A stretch of 36,056 nt of DNA from Spirochaetota bacterium (GTDB lineage Bacteria; Spirochaetota; Spirochaetia; B11-G9), in contig JAJRQE010000212.1 of NCBI GenBank assembly GCA_024280415.1, forward strand, positions 1-36,056, given 5' to 3'. The notes below the pieces were generated by a model. The model saw only the letters and a list, made by a program, of their open reading frames with translations. It had not been told where the DNA came from and did no database searches. The translations under genes were made by a program, and so were the position numbers. Of this stretch, positions 7,106-15,350 are shown piece after piece. Position 1 is the stretch's first letter; every line of letters begins with the position of its first letter.

Positions 7106-8065
7106 ATGAATATAAATATCTTTCTTGCTTTTACGGCAGGACTAATATCATTTCTTTCTCCCTGTATTTTTCCTGTTATCCCATCCTATCTTTCATATAT
7201 CAGTGGTCTTAGTATTTCCAATTTTACCAGTCAGAAAGGTAACAAGTGGAATCTACTGATGAATTCAATACTCTTTGTTTTCGGGTTTACAATAATCTTT
7301 GTTCTAATGGGTATTTTTTTCAGTAGTTTAGGCATCGCACTAAGCGGAATAACCAGGTATATCAATATGGTTGCCGGAGTTATAGTTATATTTCTGGGGT
7401 TTAATTTTATTTTTAATTTCTGGAAGATTTTGAACCTGGAAAAAAGAATCCATTTTAAACACAGACCAGCTGGAAAACCGGGTTCTGTTCTTCTTGGAAT
7501 GGCATTTGGTGCAGGATGGACCCCCTGTATAGGCCCCATCCTTGCATCAATCCTTATTGTAGCCGGTTCCTCAGGATCTGTTTACAGAGGAGCTGCTCTG
7601 CTCTTTGCATTTTCAACAGGACTAGGGATTCCCTTTATTTTAGCAGGACTGTTTTTTTCTTTTTTTCAGAAAACTATAGTCAAAATACGCCCACATTTAA
7701 ACCGGATAAAAACTCTAAGTGGATTGTTTCTTATTATAATTGGAATTCTAATTTTCAGTGGCCAGCTTTCAAAAATGAATATTCTTCTGTATGCATATGC
7801 CAATAAATTACATAACTGGGAGATAAACCATTTATATGCATCAAGAGCTGTTTACGGATCAATTTTCTTTATTCCTTCATTATTTGCTGCAGCAGGAGCC
7901 TGGAGATCCTTCACTAAATATACAAAAATGAACCTGAAACACTTTACCCCTATTTTATGGTTCGGGCTATTCCTGATTCTGGTGAGTGCTGCAGTACTTA
8001 TCTATTCCGGTTTTTTTGAAATTGGAAAACTGATACAAAAATGGCTTACTTTTCAGGGAATATAG
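7106..8065 (+). CDS. ccdA: CcdA/DsbD-type thiol electron transporter
   Basis: A 319-residue polytopic membrane protein. The hallmark cysteines are Cys20 in FLSPCIFPVIPSYLSY and Cys141 in GAGWTPCIGPILASIL. They relay electrons from cytosolic thioredoxin to periplasmic TlpA-like partners. Six helices of the CcdA core occupy about residues 1-215. About 90 extra C-terminal residues hold further hydrophobic segments (about 247-265 and 283-306), making it longer than typical CcdA. It follows tlpA by 28 nt. A response-regulator box for the next gene begins 12 nt after its stop. Confidence 0.92.
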   Translation: MNINIFLAFTAGLISFLSPCIFPVIPSYLSYISGLSISNFTSQKGNKWNLLMNSILFVFGFTIIFVLMGIFFSSLGIALSGITRYINMVAGVIVIFLGFNFIFNFWKILNLEKRIHFKHRPAGKPGSVLLGMAFGAGWTPCIGPILASILIVAGSSGSVYRGAALLFAFSTGLGIPFILAGLFFSFFQKTIVKIRPHLNRIKTLSGLFLIIIGILIFSGQLSKMNILLYAYANKLHNWEINHLYASRAVYGSIFFIPSLFAAAGAWRSFTKYTKMNLKHFTPILWFGLFLILVSAAVLIYSGFFEIGKLIQKWLTFQGI

Positions 8066-8076
8066 TTTTACTGTCT

Positions 8077-8096
8077 CTTTCACAATATTTTCATAA
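8077..8096 (+). promoter_or_regulatory. Response-regulator direct-repeat box before the 8159 gene
   Basis: C followed by TTTCACAA-TAT-TTTCATAA, two half-sites with an 11-nt period. It differs by one base from the box at 15229-15248 and by three from that at 6028-6047, and has the same orientation relative to its gene. The downstream -10 is not clear (TAAGTT at 8105 is a weak candidate). Confidence 0.6.
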
Positions 8097-8158
8097 TTGT
8101 TAAGTAAGTTCGAGCCATCAAAATGAGGTACAGAGTAAAAAATTTATGGAGGTGGTTT

Positions 8159-8857
8159 ATGAGTAAAAAAAGGAAATGGATCCTTACAACTGTTGCAGTT
8201 GCTGCAGTTATACTGGCCGGTGGTGGATATGCCTGGGGCAGATTAGGTTATTCCGGTTTTGGAATGATGGGGGGATTCGGTACAGGTTCGGGTATGATGG
8301 GTTTCAGCACCTCTAATATCAGTTCATCGGGTAAAAGGTTAACCCCGGATAGAGTCGAAGCAGAACTGGAAAATTTTTTACTCTCCTACTATGACAATAG
8401 TTTTTATATCGAGGAAGTAATGGAGTTCAGTAATAATTATTATGCCCAGATAGGACATAAGGATGAGGAAACACTGGCTTTTGAACTTTTAATTGATCCC
8501 TACAGCGGTTCAATAAGTGAAGAACCCGGTCCCAATATGATGTGGAACAGGAGCTATGGTCAGATGCGATGGAGATTCTGGAACAAAAACCGAAAGATGT
8601 CCGTATCCGAACCTGAAGCAGTAACGGCAGCACAGGAATATCTTGACCGCTATCAGCCCGGCAGCAAAGCAGAACCCCATGCTGACAAGTTCAATGGTTA
8701 CTACACAATACATACTGTCAACAAAAAAGGAGAGGTAACGGGTATGTTGAGTGTTAATGGATACAACAGCAGGGTCTGGTACCATAACTGGCATGGCGCA
8801 AACTTAGCTGTGCTTAGTTCTGGTACCTTATCAGAGGAAGATAATGAAGAATATTAA
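8159..8857 (+). CDS. Exported Met-rich PepSY-like protein (paralog of the 14399 gene)
   Basis: I choose ATG 8159, with GGAGGTGG just upstream, over an in-frame ATG at 8123, giving 232 residues. A membrane or signal helix (about 8-27) is followed by a Met/Gly/Phe stretch (GFGMMGGFGTGSGMMGF). Then come two PepSY/YpeB-like repeats: one at about 58-125 ending EPGPNMMWN, one at about 140-215 with YYTIHTV and GMLSVNGYNSRVWYHNWHG. The same two signature segments occur in the protein encoded at 14399-15175. Met-, His- and Trp-rich exported proteins beside a copper ATPase suggest periplasmic Cu(I) binding or sensing, which is inference. A response-regulator box precedes it. Confidence 0.8.
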   Translation: MSKKRKWILTTVAVAAVILAGGGYAWGRLGYSGFGMMGGFGTGSGMMGFSTSNISSSGKRLTPDRVEAELENFLLSYYDNSFYIEEVMEFSNNYYAQIGHKDEETLAFELLIDPYSGSISEEPGPNMMWNRSYGQMRWRFWNKNRKMSVSEPEAVTAAQEYLDRYQPGSKAEPHADKFNGYYTIHTVNKKGEVTGMLSVNGYNSRVWYHNWHGANLAVLSSGTLSEEDNEEY

Positions 8858-8898
8858 AACAAATAGGTTTATAAATTATTTCTGTGTAAACTATTATA

Positions 8899-8927
8899 TT
8901 GATTTAACAGGAAATCAGACTTATACT
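8899..8927 (+). promoter_or_regulatory. Promoter of the copper ATPase gene
   Basis: The -35 is TTGATT (8899-8904), the spacer is 17 nt, and the -10 is TATACT (8922-8927). A small dyad ACTAC-N7-GTAGT lies just downstream (about 8926-8942) and could be an operator. The leader to ATG 8968 is about 35 nt. Confidence 0.58.
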
Positions 8928-8967
8928 ACTTTTACGGTAGTCTTTAAAAAATCCAATGGAGGGAGTT

Positions 8968-11385
8968 ATGTCAGAATACAAATGTCCAATGTCATGTGAA
9001 GGTGATAAAACCTATGAAAAACCGGGGTCCTGTCCGGTTTGTGGTATGTTTCTTAAAGCCGCAGGTGATGAAGAAGATCACTCGGGTCATGATCACTCGG
9101 GTCATGATCACTCAAGTCACTCACACTCAAGTCATGATCACACTCAAAAGACTCTGTGCATCTGCGGTGATGAGGATTGTTCAGGATCCTGTAAAACAAA
9201 CTGCCAATGTACTTTCCAGGAATTGGTTCTTAACCAGGAAGTAATAACAGATGTCGCCCCTGAAAAAAATGGTGAATTTATCTGTCCAATGAGATGTGAA
9301 GACGATAAAACATACCCTGAACCGGGTTCCTGCCCTGTCTGCGGGATGCACCTTAATAGGGTAATTGCTTTTGGAGTACCTCAGCCTGAAAAAGAAACAG
9401 ATGAAGTCAAGGCTTTCAAGGATATGCGGCTCAAGTTTATAGTTGGAGCAATATTCTCTTTTCCAATACTTATCCTTGCCATGTCGGAACTTATACCCGG
9501 GGCATCTGAATTGATAAAAACCTACATCAGTCCTCAGGCAAATCAGCTGGCTCAATTTATACTTTCCATTCCTGTAATGTTCTATGCAGGTTTCTTTATT
9601 TACAAAAGGGGAGTACTTAGTCTGATTACCAGAAACCTGAATATGTTTACCCTAATAATGATCGGTACCGGCGCTGCCTGGATATACAGCTTTTTCGGCT
9701 TGTTCTTTCCAGAATTTTTTCCAAACTCCCTGCTGAATGCAGAAGGTCAGATTCCGGGATATTTCGAAGCTGCCTCTGTTATTATTACTCTCGTTATTCT
9801 GGGACAGCTGCTGGAACTTCTTGCCCATGTAAGAACCAATTCGGCTATTAAAGAGTTATTAAATCTTGTTCCCGCAACAGCCTTTGTTATTCGTAACGGA
9901 GAGGAGAAAGAAGTTCCACTTTCGGAGGTTCATGTTAATGATATTCTAAAAGTAAGACCTGGAGACAAAATTCCTGTTGACGGAGTAATTCAGGAAGGAA
10001 ACGGTATTGTTGATGAGTCAATGATTACTGGAGAACCTCTGCCTGTCGATAAGGAAGTGGGTGATGAAGTAACAGGTGGGACGATCAACTCCAATGGCAG
10101 TTTTTTAATGACTGCAGTTAAGGTTGGCGGAGAAACCCTGCTGGCAAGAATTATTAATATGGTTAATGAGGCCTCCCGGTCAAAGGCACCTATCCAGAAA
10201 ATAGCCGATAAGGTATCCGGAGTCTTCGTTCCTGCGGTAGTGGCAATTGCAGTAATTACAATGATTGTCTGGGGACTGAACGGATCCTGGGATCTGGGCT
10301 TTGTCTATGCCATTGCTGTTCTCATAATTGCCTGCCCATGTGCTCTCGGACTGGCAACCCCTGTTTCCATAATGGTAGGAACAGGTCGTGCCGCCCAAAC
10401 AGGAATTCTTATAAAGAATGCCAGAGCACTGGAACAGATGAGAAAAGTTACAGCCGTAATGGTGGATAAAACAGGAACACTTACAGAAGGAAAGCCTGCA
10501 GTCCATATGTTTAAAAGCCTCGGTTCATATTCGGATAAAGAAATCCTGCAGATTGCGGCTTCTGTGGACTCAAACAGTGAGCATCCTCTTGCAAAAGCAA
10601 TTATTGATGCTTCCAAAGAAGAAAATCTGGAACTTAAAAAGACATCGGACTTTACTTCCATTACAGGAAAGGGTGTTCTTGCTAAAATTGGGAACAAACA
10701 GATTGGAGTAGGCAGTTTAAAATTACTGGAACACTTCAATATAGAATTACCAAAACTGGAAGATTCTATTACTGACCTGCAGAAAAAAGGCCACACACTG
10801 ATATACATTTTATCGGATGAGAAACTTGCCGGAGTACTAAGTATTACTGATAAAATAAAGGCTTCCACTCTTGCAGCAGTAAAAACTCTGCAGCATAATC
10901 ATATTAAGGTAATTATGATGACCGGAGATAATAAAATGACTGCTGCTGCTGTTTCCGAAGAGCTACATCTGGATGATTTTTATGCAGAATGTATGCCCGA
11001 GGATAAATACCGCCTGGTCAAAGAACTACAGGAAAAAGGCGAGATTGTGTGTATGGCTGGTGACGGTATAAATGATGCACCTGCTCTGGCTCTGGCGGAT
11101 GTTGGAATTGCCATGGGTACCGGAACTGACGTCGCCATGGAGAGTGCCTCTATTACCCTGGTAAAGGGAGATCTTATGGGGATATCCAAATCCAGCATTC
11201 TCAGCACAAGGGTAATGGGCAACATAAAACAAAACCTTTTCTTTGCATTTGTTTATAACGGGATTGGGATTCCTATTGCAGCTCTGGGACTGCTTAATCC
11301 AATATTTGCAGGACTGGCAATGTCATTCAGTTCCGTATCTGTCCTTGTAAATTCTCTCAGATTAAAGAGAGTCTCTTTTGATTAG
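8968..11385 (+). CDS. copA: Cu+-exporting P1B-type ATPase with double HMBD and His/Cys-rich N-terminus
   Basis: I choose ATG 8968 because GGAGGG sits 5 nt before it (an in-frame ATG at 8956 lies in front of that site), giving 805 residues. The order is HMBD-type metal site (5-30, with CPM and CPVCGM), a His-rich run (38-58), a Cys cluster (Cys64, 66, 71, 75, 79 and 81), a second HMBD (105-130), then the ATPase core. Its CPC motif is at 456-458, the phosphorylated Asp is at 500 in DKTGT, and SEHPLA and [19 protein letters not shown] follow. The last helices carry YNGIGIPIA and MSFSSVSVL, the Cu(I)-specific signature. It pumps Cu+ out of the cytosol. The next gene overlaps it by 8 nt. Confidence 0.93.
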   Translation: MSEYKCPMSCEGDKTYEKPGSCPVCGMFLKAAGDEEDHSGHDHSGHDHSSHSHSSHDHTQKTLCICGDEDCSGSCKTNCQCTFQELVLNQEVITDVAPEKNGEFICPMRCEDDKTYPEPGSCPVCGMHLNRVIAFGVPQPEKETDEVKAFKDMRLKFIVGAIFSFPILILAMSELIPGASELIKTYISPQANQLAQFILSIPVMFYAGFFIYKRGVLSLITRNLNMFTLIMIGTGAAWIYSFFGLFFPEFFPNSLLNAEGQIPGYFEAASVIITLVILGQLLELLAHVRTNSAIKELLNLVPATAFVIRNGEEKEVPLSEVHVNDILKVRPGDKIPVDGVIQEGNGIVDESMITGEPLPVDKEVGDEVTGGTINSNGSFLMTAVKVGGETLLARIINMVNEASRSKAPIQKIADKVSGVFVPAVVAIAVITMIVWGLNGSWDLGFVYAIAVLIIACPCALGLATPVSIMVGTGRAAQTGILIKNARALEQMRKVTAVMVDKTGTLTEGKPAVHMFKSLGSYSDKEILQIAASVDSNSEHPLAKAIIDASKEENLELKKTSDFTSITGKGVLAKIGNKQIGVGSLKLLEHFNIELPKLEDSITDLQKKGHTLIYILSDEKLAGVLSITDKIKASTLAAVKTLQHNHIKVIMMTGDNKMTAAAVSEELHLDDFYAECMPEDKYRLVKELQEKGEIVCMAGDGINDAPALALADVGIAMGTGTDVAMESASITLVKGDLMGISKSSILSTRVMGNIKQNLFFAFVYNGIGIPIAALGLLNPIFAGLAMSFSSVSVLVNSLRLKRVSFD

Positions 11386-12076
11386 AGGGTTTTCTCCAAG
11401 GCTGAAGCTTTCCGTCTTTTTTATATTGATGGCTGCTTTAGCCATAGGAACCCCTCATCTGTTTGACGGGCATCTTTTTTTAAATAAAAAGTATGCCCAG
11501 TCAGCAGTAATATTTTTAGATTTTGCCTTGTCGTTTTTTTTAGGCTATAACTATCTGAAAGATCTGGATAAAATTAATAAAGAAAAAAAATATTCTGAAA
11601 GACTACTCAATAAATCGTATAAGCACCTGGGAGTAACCAACCGTAAAATTGGTATTCTACAGGATTTTATCAGTATAATGGCAGATGAAAATATAGATTC
11701 AAGAAAAATAATTATGTCTCTGACAGAATACCTTGTCTATTCAATTACCAAGTCTTCCAATGGCATAGTCAGATTTATAGACAGAAGTAACAGCAGAACT
11801 ATGACGGAGTGGAATATTCTGGCCAAAGGGCCGGAAGTAATTAAGATATCAAATAGAAAAATCCTTAACGGAGAGCAGTCCGGATCACTTAATGAAAATT
11901 TTCAATACATTAAAAGCAGACTGGCACATACTAAAGTGGAATGTGCTTTTATTTTTGACTCGGACTGCAGTGATTTTGATTCTTCATTCCTGATGATACT
12001 GTTAACACAAATACACTCCCTTGGAATTGTACAGAAGCAGATACCACATATAAAAACAGAAGTATCTTCTTTATAA
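11378..12076 (+). CDS. Two-helix membrane protein with coiled coil and GAF-like domain, function unknown
   Basis: A 232-residue protein starting at TTG 11378, which overlaps the stop of the copper ATPase gene by 8 nt, so translation is likely coupled. Two membrane helices (about 10-29 and 41-57) are followed by a charged helical linker (residues 60-95). A mixed alpha/beta region (about 96-225, with [15 protein letters not shown] and [16 protein letters not shown]) resembles a degenerate GAF or sensor-input domain, but no output domain follows. It may be an accessory sensor working with the two-component system next door, or a regulator of the ATPase. That is inference from position; I do not recognise the family. 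Confidence 0.66.
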   Translation: MIRGFSPRLKLSVFFILMAALAIGTPHLFDGHLFLNKKYAQSAVIFLDFALSFFLGYNYLKDLDKINKEKKYSERLLNKSYKHLGVTNRKIGILQDFISIMADENIDSRKIIMSLTEYLVYSITKSSNGIVRFIDRSNSRTMTEWNILAKGPEVIKISNRKILNGEQSGSLNENFQYIKSRLAHTKVECAFIFDSDCSDFDSSFLMILLTQIHSLGIVQKQIPHIKTEVSSL

Positions 12077-12113
12077 GAATAATAATTAAGGTATTGTGCA
12101 GTTAAAATAGGTT

Positions 12114-13580
12114 TTATACTGATTCACTTAGATTAAAAATACAGCTGATAGTTGTACCCTCTCCCACAACACTTTCTGCTGTAATTCTCCCCCCATGGGA
12201 TTCCACAATAGTTTTGGAGATTGAAAGGCCAAGTCCTGTGCCTCCACTCCCCCTGGAACGTGATGTGTCCACCCTGTAGAAACGGTCAAATATCATAGGA
12301 AGCTGTTCCTTCTCTATACCTATTCCGGAGTCTGTAACAGAAATTACAAGCTCATTTTCGTCACTATTCCGAACTAATTGAGCTGCGATAATTATTTTAC
12401 TTCCTCCGGGACTGTATCTAATAGAATTCGAGAGTAAATTATTAAGAACCTGCCTGATTCTCCTCTCATCAAGCCGTACAAGAGGAATATCCCTGTCATA
12501 TTTCTTTACAAGTAATATTTTCTTCTCCATAGCAGAACTCTTGAATGATTTAAAAACATTATCCAGAATATTATAAATATTTTCATCTTTTAAATTTAGA
12601 AGTTTTGTACTTACTTCAAAACTTTCCAGAAGCTGAAGATCCTCCACTATACTGGACAGAATTACGGTGTCCTGATAAATATTTTTTATTGTTCCTATCT
12701 CCAGAGGATAGACACCATCCAGAATTGCCTCAAGTTCCCCCTGAATAGTAGTAATAGGAGTACGGATCTCATGGGCAATATCTGCAGTCAGCTGGCTCCG
12801 CCATTTCTTGGCTTCTGATAATTTGCTGCTCATTTCATTAAAATTATTTGCAAGATTATTTATCTCATCTTCACTGTCAATCGATACCTGAACATCAAGA
12901 TCTCCTTCTGTAATCTGGCTTATTGCTTTTGACAGATGATTAAGGGGAGACACAATTGACGACACAAAGTAATACCCCAGAACTATGGAAATTAAAACAA
13001 TTATCAATGATGACAAGCCAATAGCCCAGTTTACAGATCGCAAAAAATATTTATCCATGGGATTCAAAACCGGATCAATCATACTCCCATAAAGAACTGT
13101 TCCAACTATTATTTCTGCAGACCGTATGGGAACCCCCTTAAGCCAGTGCTCAGGGGGGTGGACTTCTCCCACCTTTAGGTTCATGGAATCTGTAATTATC
13201 TGACCGCTATTGTTAATAAGAATGAGTCTTTGAGAATTCTCCAGAAGAGGGATCGCAGCAGGCTCCATCATATTCTGATGATTAGTATAGCGGCCCATAA
13301 GCATACTCATTCTGTCCCGTGAGTCCTTCCAGATTGTATGAACGAAGTTATTAACATTTTCCCAGGAATTATCATTTATCTCGTAATATTTTTTTAGCAG
13401 AATTGCATAATCTTTTGCAATTATCAGATCACTGTCCAGTATAAAACGTTTAAACTGCCGGGTCGTTAAAAGATTTACCGAAATGAGCATTATTGAAGCA
13501 ACTGAAATTATTAATACAGCAAATATTCCGAGAAGCTTAACAGTTAGTTTACTCCTTCGGGTTTTGGTAAAGTTACTCAA
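12114..13580 (-). CDS. Sensor histidine kinase (OmpR-system partner, CusS/BaeS-like)
   Basis: A 488-residue membrane kinase. It has helix 1 (about 14-36), a periplasmic sensor (about 40-180), helix 2 (about 185-207), a HAMP linker (about 208-260), the HisKA box with His270 in ADIAHEIRTPI, and HATPase motifs near the C-terminus (NNLLSNSIRYSPGG, DSGIGI, GGTGLGLSIS). The sensor contains MSMLMGRYTNHQNMM, a Met/His cluster that could bind Cu(I)/Ag(I). It starts at TTG 13580, overlapping the regulator stop by 8 nt. The copper ATPase and Met-rich proteins on both sides suggest it senses periplasmic copper or envelope stress. Confidence 0.92.
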   Translation of the reverse strand: MSNFTKTRRSKLTVKLLGIFAVLIISVASIMLISVNLLTTRQFKRFILDSDLIIAKDYAILLKKYYEINDNSWENVNNFVHTIWKDSRDRMSMLMGRYTNHQNMMEPAAIPLLENSQRLILINNSGQIITDSMNLKVGEVHPPEHWLKGVPIRSAEIIVGTVLYGSMIDPVLNPMDKYFLRSVNWAIGLSSLIIVLISIVLGYYFVSSIVSPLNHLSKAISQITEGDLDVQVSIDSEDEINNLANNFNEMSSKLSEAKKWRSQLTADIAHEIRTPITTIQGELEAILDGVYPLEIGTIKNIYQDTVILSSIVEDLQLLESFEVSTKLLNLKDENIYNILDNVFKSFKSSAMEKKILLVKKYDRDIPLVRLDERRIRQVLNNLLSNSIRYSPGGSKIIIAAQLVRNSDENELVISVTDSGIGIEKEQLPMIFDRFYRVDTSRSRGSGGTGLGLSISKTIVESHGGRITAESVVGEGTTISCIFNLSESV

Positions 13581-14256
13581 ATTTATACCCTACCCCGTGA
13601 ACTGTATGAATAAGCCCCGCTTTGTTCCCCGATTCTCCAATAAGCTTTCGAATATTTTTAATATGCGCATCGATAGTCCGTTCAAAAATCTCCCCCTCTG
13701 CCTGAATCTGCTCAAGCAGTGCAGCTCTGGAAAAAACCTGTCCCGGAGACTTAATGAATGTTTCTAGTATTCTGAACTGCAGTGCAGTAATATCGATCTC
13801 AATGTTTTTATAAAACACTTCCTGTCGTTCAGAATCCAGAATTAAATCCTTATACTTTATCTGTCTGGAAATACCCCGGGATCCGGGCTGATCATATTCA
13901 ACTCGCCTGAACAAAGCATCCACTCTTGCTACCATCTCGTTGGGACTAAATGGTTTTACAATATAATCATCTGCTCCAAGCTTCAGTCCGGTCAGTTTAT
14001 CGTTCTCTTCAGATTTAGCTGTCAGCATGATTATCGGAACCGAGGAATTTTTTCTAACTCTCTTTACTATCTCCAGACCGGATAATCCCGGAAGCATTAC
14101 ATCCAGTATAAGAAGATCCGGCTGATTTTTTTCAAAGGATTTAACTGCCGACAGGCCGTCAAAAGCAAGAAGTGTATTATACCCGTCTCGTTTCAGATAC
14201 GACTGAATTAATAATGCTACCCTGGAATGATCCTCAACAATCAACACTGTTTTCAT
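13573..14256 (-). CDS. OmpR/PhoB-family response regulator
   Basis: A 227-residue protein. The receiver domain (1-117) has acidic Glu8/Asp9, the phosphoacceptor Asp52 in LLILDVMLPG, switch Thr79 and Lys101 in DYIVKPFSP. The winged-helix DNA-binding domain (about 130-227) ends with HTVHGVGYKFE. Partner of the overlapping kinase gene. OmpR-family proteins bind direct repeats with a period of 10-11 nt. The three TTTCAYAA-N3-TTTCAYAA boxes at 6028, 8077 and 15229 are the obvious candidate targets. No such box precedes its own gene. Confidence 0.94.
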   Translation of the reverse strand: MKTVLIVEDHSRVALLIQSYLKRDGYNTLLAFDGLSAVKSFEKNQPDLLILDVMLPGLSGLEIVKRVRKNSSVPIIMLTAKSEENDKLTGLKLGADDYIVKPFSPNEMVARVDALFRRVEYDQPGSRGISRQIKYKDLILDSERQEVFYKNIEIDITALQFRILETFIKSPGQVFSRAALLEQIQAEGEIFERTIDAHIKNIRKLIGESGNKAGLIHTVHGVGYKFE

Positions 14257-14344
14257 TATTAACTATTCTCCTCTTGGCATACTATATCACATTAGGCAGA
14301 GTGTCATTCCAGCAAGTGATTTCCCACAGTATTCATTAATTTAC

Positions 14345-14383
14345 AAAAGGCTCCCCGAATATTGATAGCCGGGAAGCCCTTTT
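14345..14383 (-). terminator. Bidirectional-looking intrinsic terminator
   Basis: AAAAGGCTCCCCG (14345-14357) pairs with CGGGAAGCCCTTTT (14370-14383) with one mismatch, leaving a 12-nt loop, with A/T tracts on both outer sides. It terminates the Met-rich gene (stop at 14399) before the regulator-kinase operon, which starts at 14256. Confidence 0.76.
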
Positions 14384-14398
14384 GAATTCGAATTGTTA

Positions 14399-15175
14399 TC
14401 AGGAGTGATCGTCATCACCCTCTTCCATCTGTACAATTGAACCATGCCAGGAGTGATACCAGATATCCCCGGTATAACCATTTACGCTGAGCATACCTTC
14501 GACTTTACCATCCTTTACGGTATGGATTGTATAATATCCGTAAAATCTGTCAGCATGTTCCTCTGCCACAAGATCAGCAGAATTAGCAGAGAGAAACTCA
14601 CCTGCTTTTATTATTGCATCTTCTTCTGTAAGAGTCATCTCTTCCGAACTAAAGCCACCCATAGGACCATACTTTGCATTCCACATCATATTCGGACCTG
14701 GCTCACCACTAACATAACCGTAGTAGGGGTCAACTAATAGTTCGAAAGCGTTGATACCTGTGTCAGATTCTTTAATCTGTGCATAAAAATTACCCTGGAA
14801 TTCCATTATTTCGTTTAGTTCAAGATTTTCCATTCTTCTGTCATTTAAATACTCCAAAACTTTACCTTTTGCCTCATCAATGGAAAGGCGTTCACCTGGA
14901 GGATTATCTGTATTAATTCCAAATCCACCCATCGTCCCGAAAGAACCGTTTCCTCCCATCATACCATAGGATCCATTTCCTCCCATCATACCGTAGGAAC
15001 CATTTCCTCCCATCATACCGTAGGAGCCGGAGCCGTTGAAGGATTCCTCATCCATCATTCCATTTCCCCAGTACCTGCCCTCTGTATTTTCCCTTTCTCC
15101 TTCTGCCGATACAAACGTAACTGCTGTAAGTAATAACAGTGTTGATAAAACAAGAGTATAAGCTATTCTCTTCAT
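14399..15175 (-). CDS. Exported Met-rich PepSY-like protein with GSYGMMGGN tandem repeats
   Basis: I choose ATG 15175 (ribosome site AAAGGAAGG) rather than a frame reaching 15301, giving 258 residues. A signal peptide with cleavage after VSA (about residue 22) is followed by an acidic segment. Three near-identical copies of GSYGMMGGN and a fourth variant (GSFGTMGG) follow, at about residues 50-85. Then come two PepSY/YpeB-like units with EPGPNMMWN, YYTIHTV and GMLSVNGYTGDIWYHSWHG, shared with the 8159 protein. A Met/Gly repeat in the periplasm suggests Cu(I) or Ag(I) binding (inference). It is driven by the box and -10 at 15210-15248. Confidence 0.85.
   Translation of the reverse strand: MKRIAYTLVLSTLLLLTAVTFVSAEGERENTEGRYWGNGMMDEESFNGSGSYGMMGGNGSYGMMGGNGSYGMMGGNGSFGTMGGFGINTDNPPGERLSIDEAKGKVLEYLNDRRMENLELNEIMEFQGNFYAQIKESDTGINAFELLVDPYYGYVSGEPGPNMMWNAKYGPMGGFSSEEMTLTEEDAIIKAGEFLSANSADLVAEEHADRFYGYYTIHTVKDGKVEGMLSVNGYTGDIWYHSWHGSIVQMEEGDDDHS
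14930..15030 (-). repeat. 27-nt in-gene tandem repeats encoding GSYGMMGGN
   Basis: Four consecutive units of 27 nt, three nearly identical, encode the Met/Gly-rich repeat of the exported protein. Synonymous differences are few, so the array is recently amplified or kept homogeneous. It is a probable site of copy-number variation between strains. Confidence 0.8.
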
Positions 15176-15209
15176 AAATTTCCTTCCTTTAAGATTTTTC
15201 TTTTTGCTG

Positions 15210-15248
15210 ATTATAATGTAGAGATACGTTATGAAAATATTATGAAAG
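15210..15248 (-). promoter_or_regulatory. Promoter with response-regulator box for the 15175 gene
   Basis: Read toward the gene: C-TTTCATAA-TAT-TTTCATAA (15248-15229), a 13-nt gap, then -10 TATAAT (15215-15210). The box replaces a recognisable -35, the usual arrangement for activation by a PhoB/OmpR-type regulator. This copy is the most symmetrical of the three, with identical half-sites. Confidence 0.65.
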
Positions 15249-15288
15249 AAAAAATTAAATTGTTTTTTAATTTTAACTCCTCTGTCCC

Positions 15289-15337
15289 TTGACGGCAGCA
15301 AATATATATATTATATATGAACACATGATCATATATA
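15289..15337 (+). promoter_or_regulatory. Promoter and ArsR/SmtB-type operator
   Basis: The -35 is TTGACG (15289-15294), the spacer is 17 nt, and the -10 is TATATA (15312-15317). Overlapping the -10 is TATATATGA-N8-TCATATATA (15312-15337), perfect 9-bp arms in the style of SmtB/CzrA/CadC operators. It gives metal-relieved repression of the arsR-family and ATPase genes. Confidence 0.82.
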
Positions 15338-15350
15338 GGGAAGTAATAAG

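Noticed and set aside
7231-7539. Antisense open frames over ccdA, copA, zntA and the sulfatase gene
   Set aside because: They lie wholly within well-supported genes, lack ribosome sites, and have shadow-type composition.
15176-15301. Longer N-terminus for the Met-rich protein up to 15301
   Set aside because: It would put the ArsR operator region and the regulator box inside coding sequence, and it precedes a clear ribosome site plus signal peptide at 15175.
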